Counted from the stretch's first letter, positions 43,794-54,044 are shown. The stretch: 64,000 nucleotides of DNA from Polyangiaceae bacterium (GCA_013361525.1 JABFXY010000145.1:1-64000), one strand, 5' to 3'. Notes: generated by a model not told the origin, from the sequence alone. Translations and numbers: made by a program.

Positions 43794-44969
43794 TTAGAAG
43801 CGGCCCATGACGGCGATGCCTTGCACGTCCTGGGTGACCACCGGGACGGCGACGACGTTCGTTTTGGCCTGGTCGCTGGTCTTCTTTTTCCCGCCGTACC
43901 AGTCCACCATCACGTACGCCACGGTGCCACCCGCGCCGACCGCCGCGAGCACCCAGCCGACCGCTGCAACCGCGACGTTCGCGTCGTGGATATCGAGCGC
44001 GTCACGGAGCTGGTTGCATTGCGACGGATAGATGTCGCCGCTGCCGCTGCTGTCCTCGGGACCACAGGGTGAGCCGTCGACGCCGTCGTTCTGGGCGCGC
44101 GAGCGGAGCTGGCTCGCGATCGATTCGGCGTCGTCCGCGCTGCTCGAGGCGGCGACGGAGAACCCGATGCCGAGGCCGAGACCAACGGCGAACACGCCGC
44201 TACCTACCCAAAAGAGCGGGCTCGACGTGACCCAATCACCGAAGTCCTCGCGCTCCCCGGTGTCGCGCACGGGCGCGGTCGGCGGGGGCAGCGGGGCAGG
44301 GGCGAGTGGATTCGGGTTGGGACCGGCGGGGATGACGGGAGCAGGCTGCGTTCCCGGCTCCGTCGGTTGGGGACCGACGGGAGCGGGCTCGGCGATGGCC
44401 TTGATGGCGATGGTCGCGACGGCGTTTTGCCCCTTCTTGGCGTCGACGCTCACGCTCGAGGTTTTGCCGTTGAGCGTGGCGATGACCGCGTGTTGTCCGG
44501 GCTCGACGAAGACCGGCTCGGCGAGCGGCGACTTGCCGACGGCGTTGCCGTCGACGGTGAGATCCGCGTTCGGCGCGTCCACCGTGATCGAGATGAACCC
44601 GACCTTTTTCTTGCAGTCTTCGATGGCCGCGTTCGCCGTCGTCTTCTGCTCCGGCGTCGCATCCTTGTGCTCGCGAAGGAACTTCGTGAGGTGGTTGCCG
44701 CCGACGACGCAGCGGTTGGTCTTCGCTTCGGCGAGGCCGAGGTTCAACAAGACGGCGGACGACTGCGACAGCGTGTACGCCTGCTCGAAAGCGGTGCGCG
44801 CTTCCTCGAAGCGTCCTGCGTCGAAGGCTTTGACGCCGTCCTGAAAACGTTGGCGCGCGACGTCTTTGACGGGGTCTGCGCCCTGCGCGAGCGCTTCGTT
44901 GGGCTCGGCCGCGATGATCGCAGGACCGAGGGCGAGCGCTCCGAGGAGTGCCAAGCGAGCAAGCTTCAT
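43794..44969 (-). CDS. Exported TPR-PEGA protein with C-terminal membrane segments
   Basis: 391 residues. Signal peptide to about residue 29 (NEALAQG). TPR-like helical pair (FQDGVKAFDAGRFEEARTAF). PEGA domain (ITVDAPNADLTVDGNAVGKS, FVEPGQHAVIATL). A Pro-rich linker and two C-terminal hydrophobic segments follow. This type is abundant in myxobacteria, often next to kinase genes, though here it follows a low-complexity membrane protein by 63 nt. Function unknown. Confidence 0.82.
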   Translation of the reverse strand: MKLARLALLGALALGPAIIAAEPNEALAQGADPVKDVARQRFQDGVKAFDAGRFEEARTAFEQAYTLSQSSAVLLNLGLAEAKTNRCVVGGNHLTKFLREHKDATPEQKTTANAAIEDCKKKVGFISITVDAPNADLTVDGNAVGKSPLAEPVFVEPGQHAVIATLNGKTSSVSVDAKKGQNAVATIAIKAIAEPAPVGPQPTEPGTQPAPVIPAGPNPNPLAPAPLPPPTAPVRDTGEREDFGDWVTSSPLFWVGSGVFAVGLGLGIGFSVAASSSADDAESIASQLRSRAQNDGVDGSPCGPEDSSGSGDIYPSQCNQLRDALDIHDANVAVAAVGWVLAAVGAGGTVAYVMVDWYGGKKKTSDQAKTNVVAVPVVTQDVQGIAVMGRF

Positions 44970-45032
44970 GATCGAGTCGGCCTCGTCTTTCTCAAGGCAA
45001 CGAAAAGTTGGTTTTCGACCGAACAGCGGACG

Positions 45033-46439
45033 CTAAAACGGGGTGTCGCGGATGATGCCACCGTTGCCCGACGGAGGGGGCTTCGACGGCGTCGTCCCGG
45101 TGTTCTTCGGCGTCGGAGGCTTCGAGGTCGTCGGCGGCGAAGCAGTATGTGTCGTCGACGGTTTGCTCGTTGGTGTCGCCGTCTCTTTCGCGGTCGCAGT
45201 TGCGCTGGCGGATGCGGTTGCCGTGGCAGTCGCGGATGTGGTGGCCGCTGCAGAAGCCGTCTCGGTCGCCGTGGGAGCTGCGGTCGCGGTCGCGGTTGCG
45301 CGCGCCGTCGGCTCGGCCGGTGCGGCCGCCTGCGTCGGATTCGACGTGGCCGTCGTGGCTGCCGCAGTCTGCGCCTTGTCGTCGGACTTCTTCTCCGTCT
45401 TCGGATCCGAGCTGCCGCCGAACAGAACGACGCCGCCGACGATCGCGCCGACAGCGAGCGCGCCGCCGACCAAATACAGGAGCGTCTTCGAGCTCGTTTG
45501 TACCGGGATCTCGATCGGATCGTCGGCCTTCGAGTAGCTGGCCCCTTGGGGCTCGACCGGCGAGAGCCGCGCGGCGGAAGACCCACGAGCGACCGCGGCG
45601 GACGGCCTCGACGATTCGCGCGCTGGAGGCGGGGATGACGGGAACTGCGCTGGCGGTGGGGAAGACGGGTGCCGAGCCGCTTCGACGAGCGGCGACGCAT
45701 CCATCCGACTGGTGCCGCCGACCTGCAGCGCAGGCTCGGGCAGGTCGAGCGAACCGGGATTGGCCTCTGCAACGCTTGCCTCTGCAGCCGCACTTGCTTC
45801 TGCGGCGGAACGGAGCCCCGGACCGACCGGCATTGCGGTCGTGATCTCGGAAGGGTCGTCACCGACGCCGAGCCTCGTGGGCCCGGCGCGGCGCGGCGGC
45901 TCGGGGGCCGCCGGAGCCGGTGCAGGGGCCGCGAGTCCCATCACCGTCGCCTTCGTGGATGAGGCGGCTCCGCGGTCGACGATTGCGATGCCTTCCGCGA
46001 TCGCGTCGGCAAACCCGACGCGCGTCGCCTTTGCCGGTGCCGACGGATCGGCTGCGCCGGAGCCGACGCCGACGGTCGGCGCGCCGTCGATGACGGTGTC
46101 GCGCGGCAGGAGCGAAGCCGAGCCGGCGGAGGTTCGAACGTCGCTCGGCGTCGAGGGTCGCGCAGGCGCGGTCTCGTGGGTTGGAGGCAACGAAGCCTCC
46201 GACGTGAACGTGCTCGAGCCCGCCGGGGCAGGCGGCGGCTCTGCTGCCGCTGCCGACGCAGCCGCCGGTTCGACGTTCGATGAGCCTGGATCTTCGCCTT
46301 CCGCCTCGAGCTCCCAGGCGGGACGAATCTGCGAAGCGAGCCGCTCCGCTTCGTCGAAGTCGATGGCCGCTCCGCCGTTGTCGCCGGCTCCAGCCGATGA
46401 GCTTTCGCGCGTGCCCCTGCCCGCGTCTTGCGTGGTCAT
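45033..46439 (-). CDS. Low-complexity single-pass membrane protein
   Basis: About 468 residues. ATG 46439 is favoured over an upstream start by an AGAGGT ribosome-binding site. An Ala/Pro/Ser-rich N-terminal region (about 1-320) precedes one membrane helix (LLYLVGGALAVGAIVGGVVL). A tail of about 100 residues of Thr/Ala/Ser/Pro repeats follows. Only the helix and composition can be described. Divergent from the amidase gene and upstream of the TPR-PEGA gene. Confidence 0.7.
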   Translation of the reverse strand: MTTQDAGRGTRESSSAGAGDNGGAAIDFDEAERLASQIRPAWELEAEGEDPGSSNVEPAAASAAAAEPPPAPAGSSTFTSEASLPPTHETAPARPSTPSDVRTSAGSASLLPRDTVIDGAPTVGVGSGAADPSAPAKATRVGFADAIAEGIAIVDRGAASSTKATVMGLAAPAPAPAAPEPPRRAGPTRLGVGDDPSEITTAMPVGPGLRSAAEASAAAEASVAEANPGSLDLPEPALQVGGTSRMDASPLVEAARHPSSPPPAQFPSSPPPARESSRPSAAVARGSSAARLSPVEPQGASYSKADDPIEIPVQTSSKTLLYLVGGALAVGAIVGGVVLFGGSSDPKTEKKSDDKAQTAAATTATSNPTQAAAPAEPTARATATATAAPTATETASAAATTSATATATASASATATAKETATPTSKPSTTHTASPPTTSKPPTPKNTGTTPSKPPPSGNGGIIRDTPF

Positions 46440-46528
46440 GCTACCTCTTGCTGGCTCACCCAAGTTGTGTGGGGGCCTGCCCGACGTCTCGTCGAGGCTA
46501 CCACCCGTTCGACGCTAGGCCAATCGAG

Positions 46529-48310
46529 ATGGTGCAACGTTCCAAGGCTCGAGCAGCGCTCTTCGCGCTCTTCCTCGCGGCGACGTCAAGCTGCGCGGCG
46601 AAAGGGTCGGACGGCCCGCGTGATGGAGTTGCTGCGGCAACCGACGCGGATCGAGCCCGTGCGCTGCTCGAAACGAGCGCTCCATTGCCCCCTCGCGTCG
46701 AGGTCGTCGCGCTCTGCGATGCCGTCGCCGTCCTCGCATCGAAGGAGGCGAACGCCGACGAACAGGGGCGCTTGTACCGCCTCGCGGCGGACCTTCGGGC
46801 CCGCGTCTGGCGCCTCGATCGCGCCGATGGCGACGCTCGTGAAGCGCTCGAGCTCTACGCCGCCAGCGCGCGTGCTGCGCGCGGGAAAGAGGCGGGATGT
46901 GAGGCCGATCGGGCCCGCTCGATCTTGTCCGGCGAGATGCAGGCGGACGCGACCGCCGCATACCGTCACCTCTATCTCGCGAAACGCAAATACGGCTCGC
47001 TCGCGGAGTCGTCGCCCGACAGCCCGTGCCTCGCGGCCATCGACAGACACCTCGCGATGGCGGTCGCGCACCGGCCGACGGGCGAAGAGCTCGCGGCGCT
47101 CGAGCGGGAAGGGGATCGAGCCGAGACGCTCGCGAAGGCTCCCGTTTCCGCGAGCGCCGAAGCCGAGGGATCGGCCGCTGCACCGGTCGTTGCCAGCGCC
47201 GGCGCGGGTGACGTCGTCGTCGCGCCGACCGGGCTCGCGCCGGCGAAGGGGCCGGTGAAGATCACCAAGATCGAGAAGTACTCGGGCGAGGGAGGCGGGC
47301 GCGTCGTCATCCACCTGAGCGAAGCGACGAGCTTCAAGGTCGGCGCGCTGGATGCGGACGGCGGCCGCGACGCACGCATCTTCGTCGATATCGACAAGGC
47401 CGGCGCCAAAGGCGTCGCGCGCGAGACGGAGGTCGGCGGCGCGATCAAGCGCATCCGCACGGGCCCGCGCGCCGACAGCACACGCATCGTCCTCGATCTT
47501 TCGGCGAAGATGCACCGGCGGGTGTTCTACCTGCCGCAGCCGTTTCGAATCGTCATCGACGTGAGCGCGCGCGCGCCGGAGACGGCGGCGCCGACCGCGG
47601 GCGGTCCGCGCACCGTCAAGCGTGTCGCCATCGACGCCGGTCACGGCGGCGACGACGCGGGCGCCGTCGGACCGACCGGCCTCAAAGAAAAAGACGTCAC
47701 CCTCGACATCGCGAAACGCGTCGCTCCACTCCTCGCGGACGAGCTCAAGATCGAGACGCTCCTCACGCGCGATCGCGACGTGTTCGTCCCGCTCGACGAG
47801 CGCACTGCGCGCGCGAACGCGTTCCACGCCGACTTGTTCGTCTCCATCCATTGCAACGCGTCCGAGACCGGCGAGGCCCGCGGCGTCGAGGTCTTCATCC
47901 TCGACGAGCTCAAAGACACGAGCCGCGCACCCGCGCGCATCGCTGCGCTCGAAAACGGAGTGCCCGTCTCGGGCGCGCTCGATCCGGCCGCGCTCGACGC
48001 GGAGATGGCGAGCATCGCGAACCGCCTCGGGAGCGGCCAGGTCGCAGCGTCGTCCCGCATCCTCGGGTTGCTTCTCGGTCGGGCGACGATGGCGTCGCTC
48101 ACACAGAAGTATCCCGACACCTCCGATCACGGCCTGAAATCGGCCGGTTTCTACGTTCTCGCGGGAGCGGAGATGCCGGCCGTGCTCTTCGAGACGTCGT
48201 TCATCTCGAACCCCGAGGACGAGTCCCGCCTCGCGAAGGCCGACTACAAGCAGAAGCTCGCCGACGGGATCGTCAACGCGATCCGCGCCTACCGCGAAGG
48301 TAAGAAGTAG
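46529..48310 (+). CDS. N-acetylmuramoyl-L-alanine amidase (AmiC-like) with AMIN domain
   Basis: About 593 residues from ATG 46529. The signal sequence ends SSC (Cys22 probable lipoprotein). A helical, Ala-rich region (about 30-240), an AMIN-type beta domain (about 245-350) and an Amidase_3 domain (about 365-590) follow. The zinc site is AIDAGHGG (His), KEKDVTLDIA (Glu) and SIHCNAS (His). LFETSFISNPEDE carries the catalytic Glu. It should cleave the stem peptide from muramic acid in the periplasm, probably in cell division. Confidence 0.93.
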   Translation: MVQRSKARAALFALFLAATSSCAAKGSDGPRDGVAAATDADRARALLETSAPLPPRVEVVALCDAVAVLASKEANADEQGRLYRLAADLRARVWRLDRADGDAREALELYAASARAARGKEAGCEADRARSILSGEMQADATAAYRHLYLAKRKYGSLAESSPDSPCLAAIDRHLAMAVAHRPTGEELAALEREGDRAETLAKAPVSASAEAEGSAAAPVVASAGAGDVVVAPTGLAPAKGPVKITKIEKYSGEGGGRVVIHLSEATSFKVGALDADGGRDARIFVDIDKAGAKGVARETEVGGAIKRIRTGPRADSTRIVLDLSAKMHRRVFYLPQPFRIVIDVSARAPETAAPTAGGPRTVKRVAIDAGHGGDDAGAVGPTGLKEKDVTLDIAKRVAPLLADELKIETLLTRDRDVFVPLDERTARANAFHADLFVSIHCNASETGEARGVEVFILDELKDTSRAPARIAALENGVPVSGALDPAALDAEMASIANRLGSGQVAASSRILGLLLGRATMASLTQKYPDTSDHGLKSAGFYVLAGAEMPAVLFETSFISNPEDESRLAKADYKQKLADGIVNAIRAYREGKK

Positions 48311-48346
48311 CTGCGCTTTCCCCCGCGTTGAAACCGCGCGGAACGG

Positions 48347-49198
48347 TCAGGCCGGGTCTTCGCTGACGAACCTGCCGTCGCGTAGAACGAACCGTGTCGG
48401 GCCCTCGACGTAGCGCTCGGCGACGGTGTGCTCCGGGTCGCCCGGGATCACCAACATCGGCGGATCCCCCGCAACGAACCGCGGGCAAATGGCCTGCAGC
48501 GACTGGCGCGCCGCGAGAGCGAATGCCTCCTCGACCGACTCGACGGCCGTGAGCAGCTCGAGGCATCGGGTCGTGGGCGGAGCGAGCTGAATCTCACCCG
48601 CGGCGAAGCGCGCCAGCACCTCGCTCGCGGGCGCCCAAAAGCCGGTCGTCGTCTCGGTTTGGCAAGGCTCAGCGACCTGACCGTCGGGCAGACGCATCAA
48701 AAAGAAACGTGCGTCGAACCGCCGCCGCTCCGCTTCGGGCGTGATCCACCGCGCGAATGGGACGAGCCGGCCGAAGTCGAGGACGAGCTCGCGCTCTTTC
48801 AGCGCTTCGAGGAACGTCGCCCCCTCGACGAGCCGCGCGCGAACGTGACGGACCGCATCGGCTGCCCCATGTGCCGGCAGCAATCCGGCCTCTTCGATGG
48901 TTTCTCTGGCCGCAGCGACGAGGATGGCCGTGGCGGTTGCGTCGGAGCTCGAAGGCCCTGCGAACGCCGGATCGCCGTCCTGCGGGTCGACCTTACCTCC
49001 GGGGAAGACGACCGCGCCGCCCATGAAGCTCGACTTGGGGTGGCGCTTGACGCAGAAAATCGATGGAGGCCCGGAGGCTTCGTCGCGCAGGACGATCACG
49101 GTGGCGGCATCCGTCGGCGTAGCGGGAGCCGCGCTTGGATCGAACACCAGGCCTGCCGCTTGCTTCCCCTTTTCCGAACCGCTCGGAGACTCACCCAT
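48347..49198 (-). CDS. Nudix hydrolase (NUDT19-like)
   Basis: 283 residues, cytoplasmic. The Nudix box is interrupted: VFPGGKVDPQDGD is separated by about 20 residues from AARETIEEAGLLP, so the spacing is longer than the standard G-x5-E-x7-REUXEEXGU motif, as in NUDT19-type proteins. The catalytic REtiEE glutamates are present. Substrate (CoA, NADH or other diphosphate) cannot be assigned. Confidence 0.85.
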   Translation of the reverse strand: MGESPSGSEKGKQAAGLVFDPSAAPATPTDAATVIVLRDEASGPPSIFCVKRHPKSSFMGGAVVFPGGKVDPQDGDPAFAGPSSSDATATAILVAAARETIEEAGLLPAHGAADAVRHVRARLVEGATFLEALKERELVLDFGRLVPFARWITPEAERRRFDARFFLMRLPDGQVAEPCQTETTTGFWAPASEVLARFAAGEIQLAPPTTRCLELLTAVESVEEAFALAARQSLQAICPRFVAGDPPMLVIPGDPEHTVAERYVEGPTRFVLRDGRFVSEDPA

Positions 49199-49511
49199 GG
49201 CGAGACCTTTTGCTACGAGTGAGCCTTCCGAGCAACGTCAACGACCGCCTGCTTGGACCGTTCCACGCAGCCCAACGTGCAGTTTTGGTTGCAGATCGCT
49301 CGCGCATCAGGGATGAGTCCGCCCCCCAAAAGGACTCATGACACCGAACCTCGCCGTCGCCCGGCAAAAACCATGTCGAGCGGCGGCCCTTACGATTGAC
49401 GGTCACCGGGTGAGTGCCTACTTTTCGGCGTCCACCCGCGGTGAAGAGGTCGGACCATCGGTTTGTTTGCCGGTTCGCGTAAGAACGTTGCGCGAACAAT
49501 AGGAGCCGCTC

Positions 49512-49874
49512 GTGACTAAGGCCCAGCTCAAGAAGTTCAAGACGCTGCTCGAGACGAAGCGCGATGAGATTCTGAAGAGGGCAAAACAGACCCTCAACGA
49601 CGACATGGCGCTCGACACGAACGACCTGCCCGACGAAATGGATCTCGCGTCGAGCGAGTACCTGCAGTCGTTCACGTTTCGGCTGCGCGGTCGCGAAAAG
49701 AGCTTCCTCGACAAGATCGAGCGCGCTCTTCAGAAGATCGAAGAGGGAACGTTTGGCGCCTGCGAGGAATGTGAAGAGGAGATCTCGGTCAAGCGGCTCG
49801 AAGCCCGCCCCGAGACGACGCTCTGCATCCGCTGCAAGGAAGACCAAGAGCGGGCCGAGCGCGACTTCGGCTGA
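49512..49874 (+). CDS. dksA: RNA polymerase-binding transcription factor DksA
   Basis: 120 residues from GTG 49512, with AGGAG upstream. A coiled coil carries the tip motif D-x2-D-x-A (Asp41, Asp44, Ala46), which distinguishes DksA from other zinc-finger relatives. Four-Cys zinc site Cys84, Cys87, Cys105, Cys108 (CEEC...CIRC). With ppGpp it adjusts RNA polymerase at rRNA and other promoters. It is convergent with uvrA. Confidence 0.92.
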   Translation: MTKAQLKKFKTLLETKRDEILKRAKQTLNDDMALDTNDLPDEMDLASSEYLQSFTFRLRGREKSFLDKIERALQKIEEGTFGACEECEEEISVKRLEARPETTLCIRCKEDQERAERDFG

Positions 49875-49934
49875 GCGACGTTTCAGCACCTGACGGCTCG
49901 CCTTCCCGGCGACCGTCGGGAGACCGCGACATTG

Positions 49935-49975
49935 CGCGCGCCTTCGATGGCCGAAGGCGCGCGTATCCGTTTTGT
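49935..49975. terminator. Terminator-like hairpin between dksA and uvrA
   Basis: CGCGCGCCTTCG (49935-49946), loop ATGGC, CGAAGGCGCGCG (49952-49963): a perfect 12-bp stem. On the plus strand it is followed by TATCCGTTTTGTG, a short T-run. It probably ends dksA transcription and also blocks uvrA read-through. Confidence 0.75.
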
Positions 49976-49984
49976 GACCGCCGC

Positions 49985-52930
49985 CTACTTCGCGCGGGCC
50001 GCAGCGCCGCCTTTGGCTGCGCGCTTCGATCGACCAGGGCCCGAAGCGGCTTGAGGCGCGACATCGAGCACCGGCCGAAGGAAGCGACCCGTGTGCGAGG
50101 CATCGACCTTGGCGACCACCTCCGGCGTGCCGTGCGCGATGATTTCTCCGCCGCGCTCGCCACCCTCCGGGCCGAGGTCCACGACCCAGTCCGAGCTCGC
50201 GACGAGCTCGAGGTTGTGCTCGATGATGACGACGGTGTTGCCCGCGTCGCGAAGTCCTAGGAGCGCGACGAGGAGGAGCTCGACGTCGGAGAAATGCAGG
50301 CCCGTCGTCGGCTCGTCGAGGATGTAGAGGGTCGAGCCGGTCGCACGCCTCGCGAGCTCGCGCGCGAGCTTCACGCGCTGCGCCTCACCGCCCGAGAGCG
50401 TGGTCGCGGGTTGGCCGAGCTTGATGTACCCGAGGCCGACCCGTGACAGCGCCGAGAGCTGCTCGCGGATGCGCGGGATTGCCTCGAGCTCGGCGAGGGC
50501 CTCGTCGACCGTGAGGTCGAGGATGTCGGCGATCGAGTGACCGCGGTACTTCACCTCGAGGGTCTCGCGGTTGTAACGCTTGCCGTTGCAGGTCTCGCAC
50601 TCGACGAAGACGTCGGGCAAAAAGTGCATCTCGACCCGGAGCACGCCGTCGCCTTGGCACGCCTCGCAACGGCCACCCTTCACGTTGAAGGAGAAGCGGC
50701 CGGGCTTGTAGCCGCGCGCGCGCGCCTCGGGCAGCGAGGAGAACAGCTCGCGAAGGAGCGCGAACGTGCCGGTGTACGTCGCGGGGTTCGAGCGCGGCGT
50801 GCGGCCGATCGGCGCCTGGTCGATGCTCACGACCTTGTCGAAATGCTCGAGCCCGACCACCGCATCGCAAGCGCCGACCTGGTCGGCCGCGCGGTACATG
50901 CGCTGCCGAGCGGCGGGCAGTAGCGTGTCGATGATGAGGCTGCTCTTCCCCGAGCCGCTGACGCCGGTGACGCTCGTGAGCAGACCAACCGGGATCTCGA
51001 GGTCGACGCCCTTCAGGTTGTGCTCGGTCGCGTTCTTGATGACGATCGAGCGCCCATCGGGTGCCTTTCGTTTTTGAGGAACGAAGACCGACTTTTTGCC
51101 GCTGAGATACGGTCCGGTGATGCTCTTCGGGTCGCCGATGACGGTCTCCGGCTCGCCCTGCGAGACGATCGTCCCGCCGTGGACGCCCGCGCCGGGGCCC
51201 ATGTCGATGAGGTAATCGGCGGCGAGGATCGTGTCGCGGTCGTGTTCGACGACGAGCACCGTGTTGCCGAGATCGACCAGGCGGCGGAGGGCTTCGAGGA
51301 GGCGCGCGTTGTCCCGGGCGTGCAGACCGACGCTCGGCTCGTCGAGGACGTAGAGGACGCCGACGAGGGCCGCGCCGATCTGCGTCGCGAGCCGGATGCG
51401 CTGGCCCTCGCCGCCCGAGAGGGTCGCCGCGGAGCGCTCGAGGCTCAGGTAGTCGAGACCGACGTCGATCAAGAAGCCGAGGCGCGCGATGACGGCCTTC
51501 AAGAGCGGCTCGGCGATCGCCCGGGCGCGGGCCGAAAGCTCGTCCGAGCTCTCGGGGCCGGTGAGCTTGTCGAGGTGGCGCGACAGCTCGCTGAGCGGCA
51601 TGCGACCCAGGTCCGCGATGTTTTTGCCGCCGAGGCGCACCGCGAGCGACTCGGGGCGCAGGCGTTTGCCGCCGCAGACGTCGCAGATGCGCGTCACGAC
51701 GAAGCGGCCGAGCTCTTCTTCGCGCGGAGCGCCGTCGACGAGATCGTCGTCGTCGATCTCGCGCGTCATTTCACCCGACTCGAGCGCGTGCTCGAGCCGC
51801 GGGACGATGCCCTCGTAACCCTCGGTCGCGCGGCCGCGCCGCTTCTTCGTCGGTTGTGCGGCCTCCGCGCTCGCTTCGGGCGGGCCGAAGAGGATGAGCT
51901 GACGAGTCGCGTCGGGGAGCTTCTTCCAGGCGGTGTCGGGATCGACGCCGAGGACCTTCACCGCGCGATCGACCTCGAGCGCGAGCTCCACCGAGCCGCG
52001 GCGGCCCCAAGCGACGACCGCGCCTTCGCGCAGGGTGCGCTTGCCGTCGGGAACGACGCGCTCCGGATCGACGCGGGTGCGGGTACCGATGCCGTCGCAG
52101 CGCGGGCACGCGCCGTGAGGCCCGTTGAACGAGAACATCCGCGGCTCGATCGGCGGCAGCGAGACACCGCAATCGACGCAGGCGAAGCGCTCGCTCAGGA
52201 AGAAGGGGTCGGTGCCGTCGCCGGGGTCGACGAGGACGCGCCCCTCGCCGAGCTTGAGGCCGAGCTCGACCGAGTCGGTCACGCGGCCTTTGAGGCCGTC
52301 TTTGAGGACGAGACGATCGACGACGACGTCGAGGTCATGCGACTTCTTGCCGTCGAGGACGATCTCGTCGCCGAGATCGACGAGCTCGCCGTCGATGCGC
52401 ACCCGGACGAAACCTTCGCGTCGCAGCCGTTCGAGCTCGAGCTTCAGCTCGCCTTTGCGGCTGCGCACGATCGGCGCGAGCAGGGTGACGCGCGCGCCGT
52501 CCTCCATGCCGAGGATCGAGTCGACGATCTGCTGGACCGTCTGCGCCTGGATGATCTTGCCGCAGCTCGGACAGTGCGGTGTTCCGACGCGCGCGAACAA
52601 GAGGCGCAGGTAGTCGGCGATCTCCGTGACCGTTCCGACGGTGGAGCGAGGGCTCTTCGCGAGCGCCCGCTGTTCGATCGCGATCGCCGGGGACAAGCCT
52701 TCGATCGACTCGACCGCCGGCTTCGCGAGCTGTTCGAGGAACTGCCGCGCGTACGCGGAGAGGCTCTCGACGTAGCGCCGCTGACCTTCGGCGTAGATCG
52801 TGTCGAAGGCGAGCGACGACTTGCCGGAGCCGCTCGGGCCGGTGATGACGACGAGGCGATCCCTCGGGATCGCGCAGCCGACGTCCTTCAAGTTGTGCTG
52901 CCGGGCACCGCGTACGACCAGCAGATTCAT
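49985..52930 (-). CDS. uvrA: Excinuclease ABC subunit A
   Basis: Damage-recognition ATPase of nucleotide-excision repair. 981 residues from ATG 52930. First Walker A GPSGSGKSS (31-39). ABC signatures LSGGEGQRIRLA and LSGGEAQRVKLA. Zinc fingers CPSCGK, CVDCG...CPRC and CEAC...CETC. Second Walker A GVSGSGKSS. A basic tail of about 30 residues (Ala/Lys/Arg-rich) extends past the usual end. uvrB and uvrC are not in the window. Confidence 0.97.
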   Translation of the reverse strand: MNLLVVRGARQHNLKDVGCAIPRDRLVVITGPSGSGKSSLAFDTIYAEGQRRYVESLSAYARQFLEQLAKPAVESIEGLSPAIAIEQRALAKSPRSTVGTVTEIADYLRLLFARVGTPHCPSCGKIIQAQTVQQIVDSILGMEDGARVTLLAPIVRSRKGELKLELERLRREGFVRVRIDGELVDLGDEIVLDGKKSHDLDVVVDRLVLKDGLKGRVTDSVELGLKLGEGRVLVDPGDGTDPFFLSERFACVDCGVSLPPIEPRMFSFNGPHGACPRCDGIGTRTRVDPERVVPDGKRTLREGAVVAWGRRGSVELALEVDRAVKVLGVDPDTAWKKLPDATRQLILFGPPEASAEAAQPTKKRRGRATEGYEGIVPRLEHALESGEMTREIDDDDLVDGAPREEELGRFVVTRICDVCGGKRLRPESLAVRLGGKNIADLGRMPLSELSRHLDKLTGPESSDELSARARAIAEPLLKAVIARLGFLIDVGLDYLSLERSAATLSGGEGQRIRLATQIGAALVGVLYVLDEPSVGLHARDNARLLEALRRLVDLGNTVLVVEHDRDTILAADYLIDMGPGAGVHGGTIVSQGEPETVIGDPKSITGPYLSGKKSVFVPQKRKAPDGRSIVIKNATEHNLKGVDLEIPVGLLTSVTGVSGSGKSSLIIDTLLPAARQRMYRAADQVGACDAVVGLEHFDKVVSIDQAPIGRTPRSNPATYTGTFALLRELFSSLPEARARGYKPGRFSFNVKGGRCEACQGDGVLRVEMHFLPDVFVECETCNGKRYNRETLEVKYRGHSIADILDLTVDEALAELEAIPRIREQLSALSRVGLGYIKLGQPATTLSGGEAQRVKLARELARRATGSTLYILDEPTTGLHFSDVELLLVALLGLRDAGNTVVIIEHNLELVASSDWVVDLGPEGGERGGEIIAHGTPEVVAKVDASHTGRFLRPVLDVAPQAASGPGRSKRAAKGGAAARAK

Positions 52931-53039
52931 TGGGCCGGTAGGCCGTAGCATGGGCGGTAGCCGGTGTGGTACCGCATGGTGCGCTTCGCGCCAGCCGATC
53001 CATGTGGGGAGGAAGGCGACGAACGCCCGAGAGACCTAC

Positions 53040-54044
53040 GTGCGACCCGCCACGATCATCGCGCTCGTGTTTGCCGGCTCGGCCGGTGTCGCGGCGCTGC
53101 TGTTCGTGCTCGATGCAAAAGAACGCGCGAAAACGGCTCCGAGTACGTCTGCCTCGGCTCCGGTGTCGACGGCGGTCGAGGTCGCGACCGCGGTCCCGCT
53201 CCCGTCGTCCATCGACACGTCGCGTGTCCCGCCCGCTCCGAAACCGACGTCCGATGCGCGCGAGGCTCCGCAACAGGAAGGCCCTTGTCCTTCGGACATG
53301 GTGCTCGTCGAGGCGGACTATTGCCCGTTCGTCGCGCATCGCTGCGCGAAAGAGCGAAAGCCCGCGCGGCCGGGAGAAGGAGCCGCGTGTGAGCGCTACC
53401 ACAACGAGGTCATCTGCGAAGGTGCGCTCGTTCCGCTTCGCTACTGCATCGATACGTACGAATACCCGAACCGAAAGGGCGTGTTGCCGGCGGTGCTCGT
53501 GAGCTTCGACGAAGCCGAGCGCAGCTGCGCCGCGGAAGACAAACGCCTCTGCACCGTTCGCGAGTGGTCCCTCGCCTGTGAAGGGGAGGCGATCTTTCCC
53601 TACGCAGTCGGCCTGGAGCGGACGGCATCGGCGTGTAACTGGGATGCAGCGAGCGAAGCAGCCGTCGCCCCGACACGAGGCTCGACGGTCGCAGGCGCGT
53701 TCGCGCTGATCGACAAGCGCCTTCCTTCCGGTGAAAAGGAGGCCTGCACGAGCCCCTTTGGCGTCCGCGATCTCGCGGGCAACGTCGCCGAGTGGACGTA
53801 CGAGCCCGTGAACAGCAAGACGACCGATCCCTTCGCGTCGGTCGTTGCGGGCGGCGCCTGGGGAAAAGGACCGGCGGCGTGCCGCTCGCTCGATGACGCC
53901 CACCCCCCGCCGCACCGTGCCGCCGCCGTCGGATTCCGCTGCTGTGCCGACGCGTTCGGGGACGCGCCCGAACAGCCCAAAGGTTCGGCTCGGCGCAAGG
54001 GCTCCGGTAAGCGACCGATCGCGCCCCCTCGAGGGCTTCCATGA
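53040..54044 (+). CDS. Membrane-anchored FGE/SUMF1-fold protein, Cys-rich
   Basis: About 334 residues from GTG 53040. N-terminal signal-anchor (ATIIALVFAGSAGVAALLFV), a Thr/Ala/Pro-rich stalk, then a SUMF1-type domain: YCIDTYEYPN, SFDEAERSCAAEDKRLC, REWSLACEGE, DLAGNVAEWTYEPV and GFRCCADAF. More than a dozen cysteines are present. The RGGS-type region (AGGAWGKGPAACR) has one Cys rather than the catalytic pair, so it is probably not a formylglycine enzyme. Convergence with no neighbour; uvrA is divergent. Confidence 0.78.
   Translation: MRPATIIALVFAGSAGVAALLFVLDAKERAKTAPSTSASAPVSTAVEVATAVPLPSSIDTSRVPPAPKPTSDAREAPQQEGPCPSDMVLVEADYCPFVAHRCAKERKPARPGEGAACERYHNEVICEGALVPLRYCIDTYEYPNRKGVLPAVLVSFDEAERSCAAEDKRLCTVREWSLACEGEAIFPYAVGLERTASACNWDAASEAAVAPTRGSTVAGAFALIDKRLPSGEKEACTSPFGVRDLAGNVAEWTYEPVNSKTTDPFASVVAGGAWGKGPAACRSLDDAHPPPHRAAAVGFRCCADAFGDAPEQPKGSARRKGSGKRPIAPPRGLP

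Noticed and set aside
45180..45370. CRISPR-like or tandem-repeat region
   Set aside because: The repeats are codon-level Thr/Ala repeats of irregular length inside a coding region, not fixed-length repeats with spacers.
51020..52948. Long frame antisense to uvrA
   Set aside because: uvrA has complete motifs across the region. The antisense product has none.
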